Below, piece after piece: positions 43,399 through 51,517 of a stretch of 64,000 bases of DNA. The position numbers were made by a program, and so were the translations under genes. The notes beneath the pieces were generated by a model. It was not told where the DNA came from. It was given only the letters and a program-made list of their open reading frames with translations, and made no database searches. Source of the stretch: Streptomyces sp. NBS 14/10. Its GTDB lineage: Bacteria; Actinomycetota; Actinomycetes; Streptomycetales; Streptomycetaceae. The stretch spans positions 3,839-67,838 of the forward strand of contig NZ_NCSM01000007.1 of the NCBI RefSeq assembly GCF_002224125.1, in the 5' to 3' direction. Every line of letters starts with the position of its first letter. Position 1 is the stretch's first letter.

Positions 43399-43842
43399 AT
43401 GCCCGCGAACCCCTCGCGCCCCGAGCACCCCCGTGCCGACTTCTCCCTCGTCTTCCCGCCCGACCCCACCTGGGTCCGCACCGCCCGCGAAGCCGTACGC
43501 ACCGCCCTGCACACCGCCAACCGCCCCGACCTCACCGACACCGCTCTCCTCCTCACCTCCGAGGCCGTCACCAACGCCGTCACCGCCTGCCTGCGCAGCG
43601 GCTGCGCCGCACCCGTCACCCTCTACGCCGAGTGGGCCGCCCTCGGCACACTTCGCGTCCTCGTCAGCGACGACGCCCCCGGCATGCCTTCACCACGCGC
43701 CCTCGCCAGGGCCGAAACGGACACCGAAAACGGCCGGGGCCTGTTCCTCATCGACAGCTGCGCCGCCGACTGGGGCGTCTGCCACCATGGCCCCGGCCCG
43801 GGAAAGGCGGTGTGGTTCCAGGTGGGCGGCGCGGGCACATGA
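43399..43842 (+). CDS. GHKL ATP-binding protein (anti-sigma-kinase type)
   Basis: A 147-aa single HATPase_c domain. The N-box is LLLTSEAVTNAVTACL, the G1 box VSDDAPGMPSP, and the G2 box ENGRGLFLIDSCAADWG. It resembles RsbW/SpoIIAB-like kinases of Streptomyces, whose targets are rarely known. ATG 43399 has a perfect GAAGGAGG. It belongs to the XRE/DUF397 trio. Unlike the gene at 14820 its N-terminus is complete. A large inverted repeat follows about 80 bp downstream. Confidence 0.93.
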   Translation: MPANPSRPEHPRADFSLVFPPDPTWVRTAREAVRTALHTANRPDLTDTALLLTSEAVTNAVTACLRSGCAAPVTLYAEWAALGTLRVLVSDDAPGMPSPRALARAETDTENGRGLFLIDSCAADWGVCHHGPGPGKAVWFQVGGAGT

Positions 43843-43921
43843 CGAACGCCACGCCACCTCGACGAGACCCCCGAACCCTGGACCGGTAGGGCCACCGGAC
43901 ACAGTCATACACATACGGGTG

Positions 43922-44822
43922 TGGGTGCGCTCCGCTGCGCTGCGCGGTGGCTCCGCTCCGCTTCGCTTCGCTTGCGCCTATGCCGTCGTCTCGCGGCATT
44001 CGGCTCGAGCGGGTGCGGGTTTCGTCTCGGACCCTCCGGGTCCAAAGCGCCAGCGAGAAGGGGGAAAGGGGGCGGCTGGTCCGTGTCCTGGTTCCTCGGC
44101 CCGGCGGGTGGCTGAGGTCAAAGAGGCTCCGCTGCGCTCCGCCGCGACTGCTGCCGCGCGGTGGCCGACGTATCAGCTCAGCGGTGCGCTGGTCCGGGGT
44201 GCGGGAGTGCGACGTACGGGCCGGCGCCGCTGGGGTGGCATGGTCCGGACGCCGCGTGCGCGTATCGTCTCGGGCCTTCGGCGCACAGCGGCCAGCAGCG
44301 GGAAGGGGTGAGGGCGGTGGATGGTCGCCCGAAGCGGTGGACGCCGGTCCGGTTGGGGCCCTCCACCCACCTGCTCTTAAAAAAATGCTTGATCTGCATC
44401 AAGTACTGCATCAAACGTTTTTCTGAGAGCAGGTGGGGGGAGGGCCGATCCCGCTCATCTGAGCTCGTCCGTCCGTCGCGCTCCCGCGCCCCGGCCCAGC
44501 GCACCGCTGGGTCGATCGCCCGGCCACCGCGCGGCAGCAGCTGCGGCGGAGCGCAGCGGAGCCTCTTTGACCTCAGCCATCCGACGGGCCGAGGAACCGG
44601 GACAACAGGCCAGCCGCCCCCTTTCCCCCTTCTCGCTGGCGCTTTGGACCCGGAGGGTCCGAGACGAAACCCGCACCCGCCCGAACCGAATGCCGCGAGA
44701 CGGTGCGTGGGCGCAGGCGAAGCGAAGCGCAGCCACCCGCGAAGCGAAGCGGAGCCCACGCGCAGCGCAGCGGAGCGCAGCGGAGCGCAGCGGAGCGCAG
44801 CGGAGCGCAGCGGAGCGCACCA
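43922..44822. repeat. ~0.9-kb imperfect inverted repeat with AT-rich centre
   Basis: Two arms of roughly 400-460 bp (about 43922-44385 and 44415-44822) are reverse complements with scattered differences. Matching blocks include GTCTCGCGGCATTCGG near 43990 and its complement near 44686, and CCGCGCGGTGGCC near 44155 and its complement near 44519. The centre (44375-44425) is AT-rich, with CTGCTCT and AGAGCAG flanking it. No gene is supported inside; open frames here follow the GC-rich repeat. A single inner part is also present at 14.5-14.8 kb. Confidence 0.85.
44761..44820. repeat. 10-bp tandem repeat (GGAGCGCAGC)
   Basis: About five direct copies of GGAGCGCAGC end the right arm of the inverted repeat. 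It is simple sequence that could vary in copy number and is not coding. Confidence 0.85.
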
Positions 44823-44840
44823 CCAAACCAGCCTCACGGC

Positions 44841-45743
44841 TTACGCTCGGAGATCCCCTGCCCCCGGCGTCAGGGCCAGGAACGGCCGTACCACGGCGGC
44901 CACCTCGTCCGGTACTTCCTCGGCGAGGTCGTGTCCGGCGTCGAAGACGTGGCCGGTGACGTCGTGGGCCATGAGCCGCATCTGGGTCTCGTTGCGGACG
45001 CCGATGAAGGCCGAGCCGCCGAGGGCGAGTACCGGGATGTCCAGCTTCTTCTGGGCTGCCTGACGGTTCTGTTCGGCGTCGATGAGCATGGCCCGGTAGA
45101 TGGCCAGCATCGAGCGGATGCCGCCGGGCATGGAGTAGCAGCGTACGTATTCGTCGACTGCTTCGGTGGTGGCTGTGTCTGGGTGGCTGCGTTCGTTCTT
45201 GAGCATGTACGTGATGAGTTCACGCTCGTGCCCGGCGATCAGCATCTCGGGGACGTCCGGCTGGAAGTAGAAGCCCAGATGCCACAGATGCATCCCGCTC
45301 GCGACGTTCTCGGGGGTGAGAGCGGTGTGGTCCTCGAAGCCGAACCCGGGGAGCAGCGCCTCCGCGAAGACCAGGGCGTTGACGTGAGCGCGGTGGCGCA
45401 CGGCGAGTTGGTAGCCGATGACCGCTCCCCAGTCCTCTCCCATCACGCTGTAGGACTCGTGGCCGAGGTGGGCCATCAGCGCGGCGATGTCGTCGCTCAT
45501 TGTCGCGGAGTCGTATCCGTCCGCGGGGTGGGCGGAGTCGCCGAGGCCGCGGAGGTCCGGTACGGCGACGGTGTGATGTGGCGTCAGTTTGGGGACGAGG
45601 CGTCGCCAGTGGTAGCCGGTCTTGGGTACGCCGTGCAGCAGCACCACCGCCGGGCCGGAGCCGGCTGTCCGGTAGTGCAGACTCGTTCCGTTGACGGTGG
45701 CACGGCCCGTGCGGACGGGGGCTCCATGGTGGTCGAAGATCAT
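44841..45743 (-). CDS. Alpha/beta hydrolase, epoxide-hydrolase/haloalkane-dehalogenase type
   Basis: A 300-aa hydrolase. The HGVPKTGYHW oxyanion motif and the nucleophile elbow MGEDWGAVIG (Asp nucleophile, with Trp after it) place it in the epoxide hydrolase or dehalogenase branch. The catalytic His is in DAGHDLAEE. It starts 7 bp after the stop of the uncharacterised protein at 45750, so the two are in one operon under the TetR at 47140. The ATG at 45743 is clear. Confidence 0.9.
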   Translation of the reverse strand: MIFDHHGAPVRTGRATVNGTSLHYRTAGSGPAVVLLHGVPKTGYHWRRLVPKLTPHHTVAVPDLRGLGDSAHPADGYDSATMSDDIAALMAHLGHESYSVMGEDWGAVIGYQLAVRHRAHVNALVFAEALLPGFGFEDHTALTPENVASGMHLWHLGFYFQPDVPEMLIAGHERELITYMLKNERSHPDTATTEAVDEYVRCYSMPGGIRSMLAIYRAMLIDAEQNRQAAQKKLDIPVLALGGSAFIGVRNETQMRLMAHDVTGHVFDAGHDLAEEVPDEVAAVVRPFLALTPGAGDLRA

Positions 45744-45749
45744 GTCCTG

Positions 45750-47078
45750 TCAGCTCCCCTGGTGTGCTTCGCGGCGAATGTCGATCACGAGGCCGCTCGG
45801 TCCGTTCCTCGCCGCGGTCACTGGACCGGCGCGACGGTCGGCGGGGCGCAGGACGACGTTGTCCGGGTAGAGCCGGCCGAGCAGGGCCAGAACGACGGTG
45901 TTGTTCTGCGCGGTGGCGTCCAGGGTGACGTCGCCGCCCTCTGTCCACACCAACCCCGGTGCGCTCAGTAGGGACCACGTGTCCGCGGTTCGGGTGTCGC
46001 CGGGTGCCTCGGGGTGTGCGGCGGGGTCCTGGCGGTGGGCGAAGCGGTGGCCGCGTAGGCATTGGCCGAGGTCGACGCGGGCGGTGGCGTCGTTGTGGGC
46101 CGCGTGGGTCACTTCGACGTGGGCGGTGCGGGTCCCGTCGACGACCGGTTCGGCCACGATACGGGCGGTGATCGGCCCCGGTGTTCCGGTGGTGGGCAGC
46201 AGGTGCTCGATGAGCGTGCGGGGTGCGGCGTAGTAGTCCCGCACCTCGGCGACGTAGGTGGCGGATTCGCCGGCAGCCGGGTTTGGGCGCCAGGTCAGCA
46301 GGTGTCGGGGCACGGTGAGGGGTGGCGCGTCGATGACGGCCGGCAGGACGGTGCCGCCGTCGTGGTCGAAGCCGTAGCCGTCGGGGCGGGAGCCGTCGAA
46401 GCCGTAGTCTTCGGGGCCGGCGCTGCCGGTGATGGTGTGGCGGGCGAAGTTCACGATGCTGGTGTGCCGGATCTGGCGGACCAGGAGTTCGGTGAGGAAA
46501 CGGTCGCGGGCCGGCTCGGTGTGCCGCAGTCCCGTCGGCGTGATGCGGAGCGGGACGTCCTGCCAGTTGGTGAAGGGCAGCAGGGCGTCGCGCAGCAGGA
46601 CCATCTGGTGCAGCCATTCGTTGTACAGCTGCATCGTGACGGGGCCGCCGCGGCGGCCCATGAGCAGGTCGGTCGCGGGGTGGGTGAGCAGATGGCCGTA
46701 GCAGTGGCTGCGGACGACGAGTGGGCCCGCGGGCAGTGATATCCGGTGGGTGAGCAGCCGGTCCAGGGCCGCTGTCGCCCAAGAGGCGATCTCCCGGCCG
46801 ATGGCCTCGGCCTGTGTGCCCAGTTCGCGGGTCGCCGGGGCGGCGTCGGGGCCGATGGCCAGTGGCAGCGAGGTCTCCCGGGTGCCGAGGCCGAGTGTCG
46901 CGTGGATCTGGGCGCCGAGTATCTGACGGTCGACGCTCCGCAGGGCGTCGATGACGCCCTGCAGCAGCGGTTCGGTGCCGGTGAAGAACTCGCGGGCGGT
47001 CATGGTGTCCGTCGCCGGGAAGGTGTTCCATCGGCTGCCGCCGAGGGCGGGAGTGGTCGAGGTCCGAGAGGGGGGCAT
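45750..47078 (-). CDS. Uncharacterised 442-aa protein under TetR control
   Basis: I do not recognise this family. It has no signal peptide or membrane helix. His- and Trp-rich segments (VVRSHCYGHLLTHPATDLLM, NEWLHQMVLL) could hold a metal or substrate site. The ATG 47078 has GGAGGA upstream. The longer in-frame extension to 47348 runs through the TetR gene in another frame and is not real. It is first in an operon with the epoxide-hydrolase-like gene, preceded by a box shared with the TetR promoter. An aromatic- or lipid-degrading role is possible but only inferred. Confidence 0.65.
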   Translation of the reverse strand: MPPSRTSTTPALGGSRWNTFPATDTMTAREFFTGTEPLLQGVIDALRSVDRQILGAQIHATLGLGTRETSLPLAIGPDAAPATRELGTQAEAIGREIASWATAALDRLLTHRISLPAGPLVVRSHCYGHLLTHPATDLLMGRRGGPVTMQLYNEWLHQMVLLRDALLPFTNWQDVPLRITPTGLRHTEPARDRFLTELLVRQIRHTSIVNFARHTITGSAGPEDYGFDGSRPDGYGFDHDGGTVLPAVIDAPPLTVPRHLLTWRPNPAAGESATYVAEVRDYYAAPRTLIEHLLPTTGTPGPITARIVAEPVVDGTRTAHVEVTHAAHNDATARVDLGQCLRGHRFAHRQDPAAHPEAPGDTRTADTWSLLSAPGLVWTEGGDVTLDATAQNNTVVLALLGRLYPDNVVLRPADRRAGPVTAARNGPSGLVIDIRREAHQGS

Positions 47079-47094
47079 GGGTCCTCCGGTGTCG

Positions 47095-47111
47095 ATAATT
47101 TTTCTGGATCG
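47095..47111. promoter_or_regulatory. TetR box copy 1 (before the 442-aa protein gene)
   Basis: A 17-bp sequence, ATAATTTTTCTGGATCG, matches the site upstream of the tetR gene (47728-47744) at 15 of 17 positions. It lies 17 bp upstream of the operon's first start codon. Sharing between the two promoters suggests binding by that TetR. Confidence 0.6.
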
Positions 47112-47139
47112 CCCGATACAGATTGAGGGCATGAAAAAG

Positions 47140-47718
47140 TCAGTCGAGGGTCGCCAGCGCGACCTCCACAAGGGGTTCGAGGGCGCGCTGGTCCGGTGTG
47201 ACCTTCGAGGAGACAAGCAGCCCGTTGAGGAAGGTGACGAGGAAGGCGGCGAGGGTGTGCGGGTCGTGCCGCGCCGCGATCTCGCCGCGCTCCGCCGCCA
47301 CCCGCAGCACTTCGGCAAGCGCCTCCTGGCTGGCGCCCAGTACGTCACGCACGGTGCGCCGGGTGGCCGCGTCCTCCGGTACGCGCTCGCAGGCGGCGTT
47401 GATCAACAGGCAGCCTCGGCCGTCGTGTTCGACGGCGATCCGGACCCGCTCGACCAGCATCGTACGGATCGCCGACCGGGCGTCCGCCCCCTCGTCGAGG
47501 CTGCGCAGCGCGGCCGCCGCGAACGTGGTGCGGTAGTGCTCCAGCGCGGCCCGGTACAGGCCATCCTTGTCGCCGAACGCGGCGTAGAGGGAGCCCTGAC
47601 CGATCCCGAGGTGCCGGGTCAGGTCGCGCACCGAGGTGCCCTCGTATCCGCGCGCCCAGAACAGCTCCATCGCGCGGCTCACCGCCGCCTCGGTGTCAAA
47701 CTCCCGTGCCCTTGCCAC
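47140..47718 (-). CDS. TetR/AcrR family regulator
   Basis: A 192-aa repressor. The TetR HTH is residues ~5-55 (FDTEAAVSRAMELFWARGYE, TSVRDLTRHLGIGQGSLYAA), with the C-terminal TetR_C-like region (GCLLINAACERVPEDAATRR) of the regulator family often called AcrR. The GTG at 47718 is chosen; the in-frame start at 47769 lacks a site. It lies upstream of the two enzyme genes on the same strand, and both promoters share a 17-bp box. Confidence 0.9.
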   Translation of the reverse strand: MARAREFDTEAAVSRAMELFWARGYEGTSVRDLTRHLGIGQGSLYAAFGDKDGLYRAALEHYRTTFAAAALRSLDEGADARSAIRTMLVERVRIAVEHDGRGCLLINAACERVPEDAATRRTVRDVLGASQEALAEVLRVAAERGEIAARHDPHTLAAFLVTFLNGLLVSSKVTPDQRALEPLVEVALATLD

Positions 47719-47727
47719 GCGTTCACC

Positions 47728-47744
47728 ATAATCTATCTGGATCG
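47728..47744. promoter_or_regulatory. TetR box copy 2 (before tetR)
   Basis: A 17-bp sequence, ATAATCTATCTGGATCG, beginning 10 bp upstream of the tetR start, nearly identical to that at 47095. It fits autoregulation. Confidence 0.6.
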
Positions 47745-47749
47745 ATCGC

Positions 47750-47863
47750 TCAAGAAAGAGTTGTGGCAAACGCTTCCTTGACGGTGGCCTCGATGTACAG
47801 GTCCGTGGTGTCGAGCAGTCGGGTCAGTTCCTCGAAGATGAGCCGGTGGACGAACTCGCGGCC
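47750..47863 (-). pseudogene. Remnant of an Asp/Glu racemase gene
   Basis: 37 codons encode the two conserved ends of the family's C-terminal half, EFVHRLIFEELTR and LLDTTDLYIEATV, joined directly. In a full racemase these are separated by about 50 residues that include the second catalytic Cys (GCTE). The N-terminal half is absent: upstream, the frame is GC-rich noise up to 47970. A deletion relic is the best reading. Confidence 0.65.
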
Positions 47864-47970
47864 CGCCGCCTCGGGCGCGATGCCCCCGCCGCCCGGACAT
47901 GGCCAATCACGAAGAACTGGGCTGTCTTGCGAGGGTGTGGGCGGCGGGGGCTCCCGTCGGGAGAGCGGGC

Positions 47971-48657
47971 TCAGCCGGCCGCCGGGGCGTCGGACAGGCC
48001 GCGCTTGACCTGCCGGGTGGTGTCGTCGGCGAGGATCTCGGGCAGCCCGGCCTCGATGCCGTCCAGCGCCTGGGCCGCGACCTGGGCGGGGTCGGCCTTG
48101 TCCTCGGCGGCCACGTTCGCCGTCATGTCGGTGTCCATGTAGGCGACGTGCAGCGCGGAGACGGCGATGCCGCGCGGCGCGAGCTCGTCGCGGACGGCGC
48201 TGCTCATCGCCCATGCGGCCGCCTTGGACGTCGCGTAGGAGCCGGCCTGGGCCGGGTGCCACCAGGAGAGCACGGAGAGGATGTTCAGGACGGCGCCGCC
48301 GCCGTTCTTCTCGATGACCGGGGCGAAGGCGCGCGTGGCGGCGAGGGGGCCGAAGAAGTTGGTGTCCATCTCGGCGCGCGCCGAGTCCATATCGCCGGCG
48401 ATCAGGGGGTTGTAGAGGGCGATCCCGGCGTTGTTGATCAGCAGTGTCGCGTCGGAGGCGATGCGGGCCGCCTCCCGGATCGACGCCTCGTCCGTCACGT
48501 CGAGGCGGAGCGGCGTGACGCCTTCCAGGTCCACGGTCTCCGGCCGGCGTACCGCCGCGTACACCTTCGCCCCGCGCTGGATCAGCTGCTCGGCGAGGTG
48601 GCGCCCCAGCCCGCGGTTGGCGCCGGTCACCACAGCGGTCGCACCCTTGAGTTCCAT
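47971..48657 (-). CDS. Short-chain dehydrogenase/reductase
   Basis: A 228-aa classical SDR. The NAD(P) motif is VVTGANRGLGRHLAE, the NNAG motif is LLINNAGIALY, the catalytic Ser is in NILSVLS, and YATSK supplies Tyr/Lys. An Arg after the second strand (AAVRRPE) suggests NADP preference. ATG 48657 has AAGGGAACG upstream. It is divergent from a TetR gene with paired operators between them, so it is probably its target. Confidence 0.93.
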   Translation of the reverse strand: MELKGATAVVTGANRGLGRHLAEQLIQRGAKVYAAVRRPETVDLEGVTPLRLDVTDEASIREAARIASDATLLINNAGIALYNPLIAGDMDSARAEMDTNFFGPLAATRAFAPVIEKNGGGAVLNILSVLSWWHPAQAGSYATSKAAAWAMSSAVRDELAPRGIAVSALHVAYMDTDMTANVAAEDKADPAQVAAQALDGIEAGLPEILADDTTRQVKRGLSDAPAAG

Positions 48658-48682
48658 GATCGTTCCCTTTCGTCTTCGTCTT

Positions 48683-48710
48683 CGTCGCGGGGTCGGCCGA
48701 CCCCGCGACG
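48683..48710. promoter_or_regulatory. Perfect 28-bp palindrome in the SDR leader
   Basis: CGTCGCGGGGTCGG (48683-48696) is followed directly by its exact reverse complement (48697-48710). It lies 26 bp upstream of the SDR start, between that gene and the TetR operators. It could form an mRNA hairpin or bind another regulator. Confidence 0.75.
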
Positions 48711-48714
48711 CAAT

Positions 48715-48769
48715 TAGATTACGAATACAATCTATGCATCGGGGTACGATAGATGTCAAATGAAATCTA
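48715..48769. promoter_or_regulatory. Tandem TetR operators TAGATT-N8-AATCTA
   Basis: Two 20-bp sites: 48715-48734 (TAGATT, 8 bp, AATCTA, perfect) and 48750-48769 (one mismatch in the left half). Their starts are 35 bp apart. They lie between the divergent SDR and TetR genes, where a TetR repressor would be expected to bind. Confidence 0.8.
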
Positions 48770-48784
48770 AGCGGGAGGTGGGCC

Positions 48785-49336
48785 ATGGGCCGCGCGTCAC
48801 AGGCGCAGGCGCGGGAGAACCGGCAGCGTGTGGTGGACACCGCGGCACGGCTCTTCCGGGAACAGGGCGCCCAGGTCAGCGTCGCCGAGCTGATGAAGGC
48901 GGCCGGACTCACGCACGGCGCGTTCTACAAGCAGTTCGCCTCCAAGGAAGCGCTCTTCGACGAGGCCACCGCCCAGGCATTCGAAGCGGTCGCCCACGGC
49001 GCGGACCGGCACCGTGTCTCGCCGGACGCGGCGTCCCCCAACGAACTGATCGACGCCTATCTGTCCGCCGAGCACCGCGATGACACCGCGGAGGGCTGTC
49101 CGGTGGCCGCGCTCGCCGTCGACGTCGCGCGGGGGCAGAGCGGGCCAGTTGCCAGGGACAGGTTCAACGAGGGTGTGGCCGAGTTCGCGCGGCGCATCGC
49201 CACCGACGAGGACGACGGCCTCAGCCGGCTGAGCACGATGGTCGGGGCGCTGATCCTGTCGAGGGCCACCCAGGGCACACCCCTCTCGGATGAGATCCTC
49301 ACCGCTGCCCGCGCGGTGCTGACCACGGCCGACTGA
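48785..49336 (+). CDS. TetR family regulator
   Basis: A 183-aa repressor with an N-terminal HTH (NRQRVVDTAARLFREQGAQV, ELMKAAGLTHGAFYKQFASK) and a TetR_C domain including GCPVAALAVDVARG, typical of regulators of short-chain dehydrogenase genes. The ATG at 48785 has GGGAGG upstream. It is divergent from an SDR gene and separated from it by paired operators. Confidence 0.93.
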   Translation: MGRASQAQARENRQRVVDTAARLFREQGAQVSVAELMKAAGLTHGAFYKQFASKEALFDEATAQAFEAVAHGADRHRVSPDAASPNELIDAYLSAEHRDDTAEGCPVAALAVDVARGQSGPVARDRFNEGVAEFARRIATDEDDGLSRLSTMVGALILSRATQGTPLSDEILTAARAVLTTAD

Positions 49337-49431
49337 CCTGCCGGGCCGCCGGGCCGCCGGGCAACGGTCGAGCGGCCGCCCCCTGACAGTGCGCCCCCGG
49401 CCGCCATGGCCGGGGGCGCGCCCAAGGGGCG

Positions 49432-49920
49432 TTACGCGCCGCCTTCGGCCGTCCAGATCCTGCTGCGCAGATCCGTGCCGCGCAGCACCTGCACCCGCCA
49501 TGGCTCGATGCGCACCACGTGGTACTCCGGGTCCGTCGGTCCGCCGCGCCAGTAGCCGCGGGGGTCGTAGCCGACGCCGGGTGGGCTGCCCTTGCGGTAG
49601 AGCTCCCAGGCGTAGCGTTTGGTCGGCTCGTCCTCGACCCAGGTGGAGACACTGTCGATGAACACGGCGTTCTGGCGCGGGCTCCAGTAGGAGTAGGTGG
49701 TGTGCGGGTTGTTCGCCAGGTGGGCCGATTTCACCGGTGTCTTGTAGGCGGCGAGCCAGCCGACGGGACGGCCGTCGACGAGCTCCCAGACGGGGAGGAG
49801 TACCCGGGCCCGGGGGCGGTTCTTCTTGTCGACGGTGATCATGGTCGCGTACGCGATATCGCCGATGTACTGGAAGAACTCGCGCTCCACATCCGAGAAG
49901 GAGCCGACCTTCAGCGTCAT
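49432..49920 (-). CDS. PPOX-class flavin/F420-binding protein
   Basis: A 162-aa split-barrel protein of the pyridoxamine-phosphate oxidase superfamily. ATMITVDKKNRPRARVLLPV and a Tyr/Trp-rich C-terminal half (YRKGSPPGVGYDPRGYWRGG) fit FMN- or F420-dependent reductases. The ATG at 49920 overlaps the stop codon of the MFS transporter (ATGA), so translation is coupled. They are probably co-regulated by the divergent HxlR gene. Confidence 0.88.
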   Translation of the reverse strand: MTLKVGSFSDVEREFFQYIGDIAYATMITVDKKNRPRARVLLPVWELVDGRPVGWLAAYKTPVKSAHLANNPHTTYSYWSPRQNAVFIDSVSTWVEDEPTKRYAWELYRKGSPPGVGYDPRGYWRGGPTDPEYHVVRIEPWRVQVLRGTDLRSRIWTAEGGA

Positions 49921-51392
49921 GTCGCCGCCGCCCCGTCACGGGGTCGGCCGCGGAGGCCGAAGGCGCTGATGAGCGTGGCCACCCCGGCCGCGATCAGCGG
50001 GACGAGCAGGGCGGCGTGGTAGCCGTCGAGCAGGGACTGCGGGGATCCGTCCTCGCCCGTGGCGGCGACGTTGACGGCGGTGACGGTGGACAGGCCGAGG
50101 GCGGCGCCGAACTGGAAGGAGGTGTAGAGGAGGCCTCCGGCCAGACCCTGTTCCTCCTCCTGGACGCCTTCGGTCGCGATGATGGTGAGCGGGCCGTACG
50201 CCAGGGAGAAGGCCAGGCCGAGGGCGATGAAGCTGGGGAACATCGCCGCGTACGTCCAGTCCTCGCCGACCGGCAGGAACAGGGCGTACGACAGCGCGGC
50301 CAGCACCAGGCCGCCGAAGACGACCCGCGCGTTGCCGAAGCGGTTGACGAGCTTGGGGGTGAGCGTGGGTGAGAGCGCGGCGTCGATGCCGATCACCAGG
50401 AGCGCGAGGCTGGTCTCGACCGTGGACCAGCCGCGCAGCTCCCGCAGATACAGCACGGCGATGAACTGGAAGCCGAAGAAGCCGCCGGCGAAGAACAGCG
50501 CGGAGAGGTTGGCGCGTACGAGGGCGCCGCTGCGGAAGATCCCCAGCCGTACCAGCGGCGCGGCCGCCCGGCGTTCGGTCAGTACGAAGGCGGTGAGGAG
50601 TACGAGGCCGGCGGCGAGGGTGCCGAGCGTCTGGCCGAGGCCGGTGTGGGCGGCGCGTTCGACGGCGAGGACGAGGAGCACGATCGCGCCGGTCACGGTG
50701 AGCGCCCCGAGCAGATCGACGCGCTGTCCGGTGCGGTCGGGCCGCGGGGACTTGGGGACCAGGGCCAGCGCGGCGATCAGGATGAGGAACGACAGGACCA
50801 CGGGCGCGAAGAACACCCAGCGCCAGTCGGCCGAGGTCAGCAGCCCGCCGACGACCAGACCGACGGAGAAGCCTCCGCCCCCGGTGCCGGAGTAGATCAG
50901 AAGGGCCTTGTCGCGCTGCGGCCCCTCCTCGAAGCTGGTCGTGATGATGGACAGTCCGGCCGGAGTCATGAACGCGGCCGCGACCCCGGTCACAAAGCGA
51001 GCGACGATGAGCGTCGGTCCATCGTCGGCGAAGCCGCCCAGGCCGGAGAAGAGCAGGAAGACGGTGAGCCAGAGCAGGAACATCTGCCGGCGGCCGAAGA
51101 GGTCCGCCGCTCTTCCGCCCAGCAGCATGAACCCGCCGTACCCCACGACGTACGCGCTCATCACCCACTGCAGCTCACCGGTGGACATCCCCAGGTCGGC
51201 GCGGATCGACGGCAGGGCCACATTGAGCATGGCCACATCGATGCCCTCCAGGAAGATCGCTCCGCACAGCACAAAGAGCACACCCCAGCCGCGGCCGTTC
51301 AAGGCACCGGACTCGGGGACGGTCTCCCGCGGTGGTGGCTCAGACGACGCAGAGGGCGCAGAGGGCGCAGACGGCGTGGACGACGTGGACAC
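49917..51392 (-). CDS. MFS drug-efflux transporter (DHA2, 14 TM)
   Basis: A 491-aa exporter with 14 predicted helices, from FVLCGAIFLEGIDVAMLNVA onward. Conserved MFS motif A appears in GGRAADLFGRRQMF. The N-terminal ~35 residues are Ser/Pro-rich. GTG 51392 has AAGGAG 8 bp upstream; the in-frame ATG 51542 would add a long unlikely tail. It is translated together with the PPOX gene and divergent from HxlR. Confidence 0.92.
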   Translation of the reverse strand: MSTSSTPSAPSAPSASSEPPPRETVPESGALNGRGWGVLFVLCGAIFLEGIDVAMLNVALPSIRADLGMSTGELQWVMSAYVVGYGGFMLLGGRAADLFGRRQMFLLWLTVFLLFSGLGGFADDGPTLIVARFVTGVAAAFMTPAGLSIITTSFEEGPQRDKALLIYSGTGGGGFSVGLVVGGLLTSADWRWVFFAPVVLSFLILIAALALVPKSPRPDRTGQRVDLLGALTVTGAIVLLVLAVERAAHTGLGQTLGTLAAGLVLLTAFVLTERRAAAPLVRLGIFRSGALVRANLSALFFAGGFFGFQFIAVLYLRELRGWSTVETSLALLVIGIDAALSPTLTPKLVNRFGNARVVFGGLVLAALSYALFLPVGEDWTYAAMFPSFIALGLAFSLAYGPLTIIATEGVQEEEQGLAGGLLYTSFQFGAALGLSTVTAVNVAATGEDGSPQSLLDGYHAALLVPLIAAGVATLISAFGLRGRPRDGAAAT

Positions 51393-51517
51393 AGCACAGC
51401 TCCTTGAGGCAGGAAGAAAGAAGGGGGGAAGAAGAGGGGACGCGTCGCACGCGGTTACCGGGACGCCGGTCAGTTCTCTCTTGTTACCGTCTCGATCCTG
51501 ATGCACCCTGAGCGACC

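Noticed and set aside
44761..44820. Possible CRISPR array
   Set aside because: The repeats are 10-bp direct tandems without spacers.
44161..45063. 300-aa open frame in the inverted repeat
   Set aside because: It follows the GC-rich repeat and runs antisense into the hydrolase gene, without family similarity.
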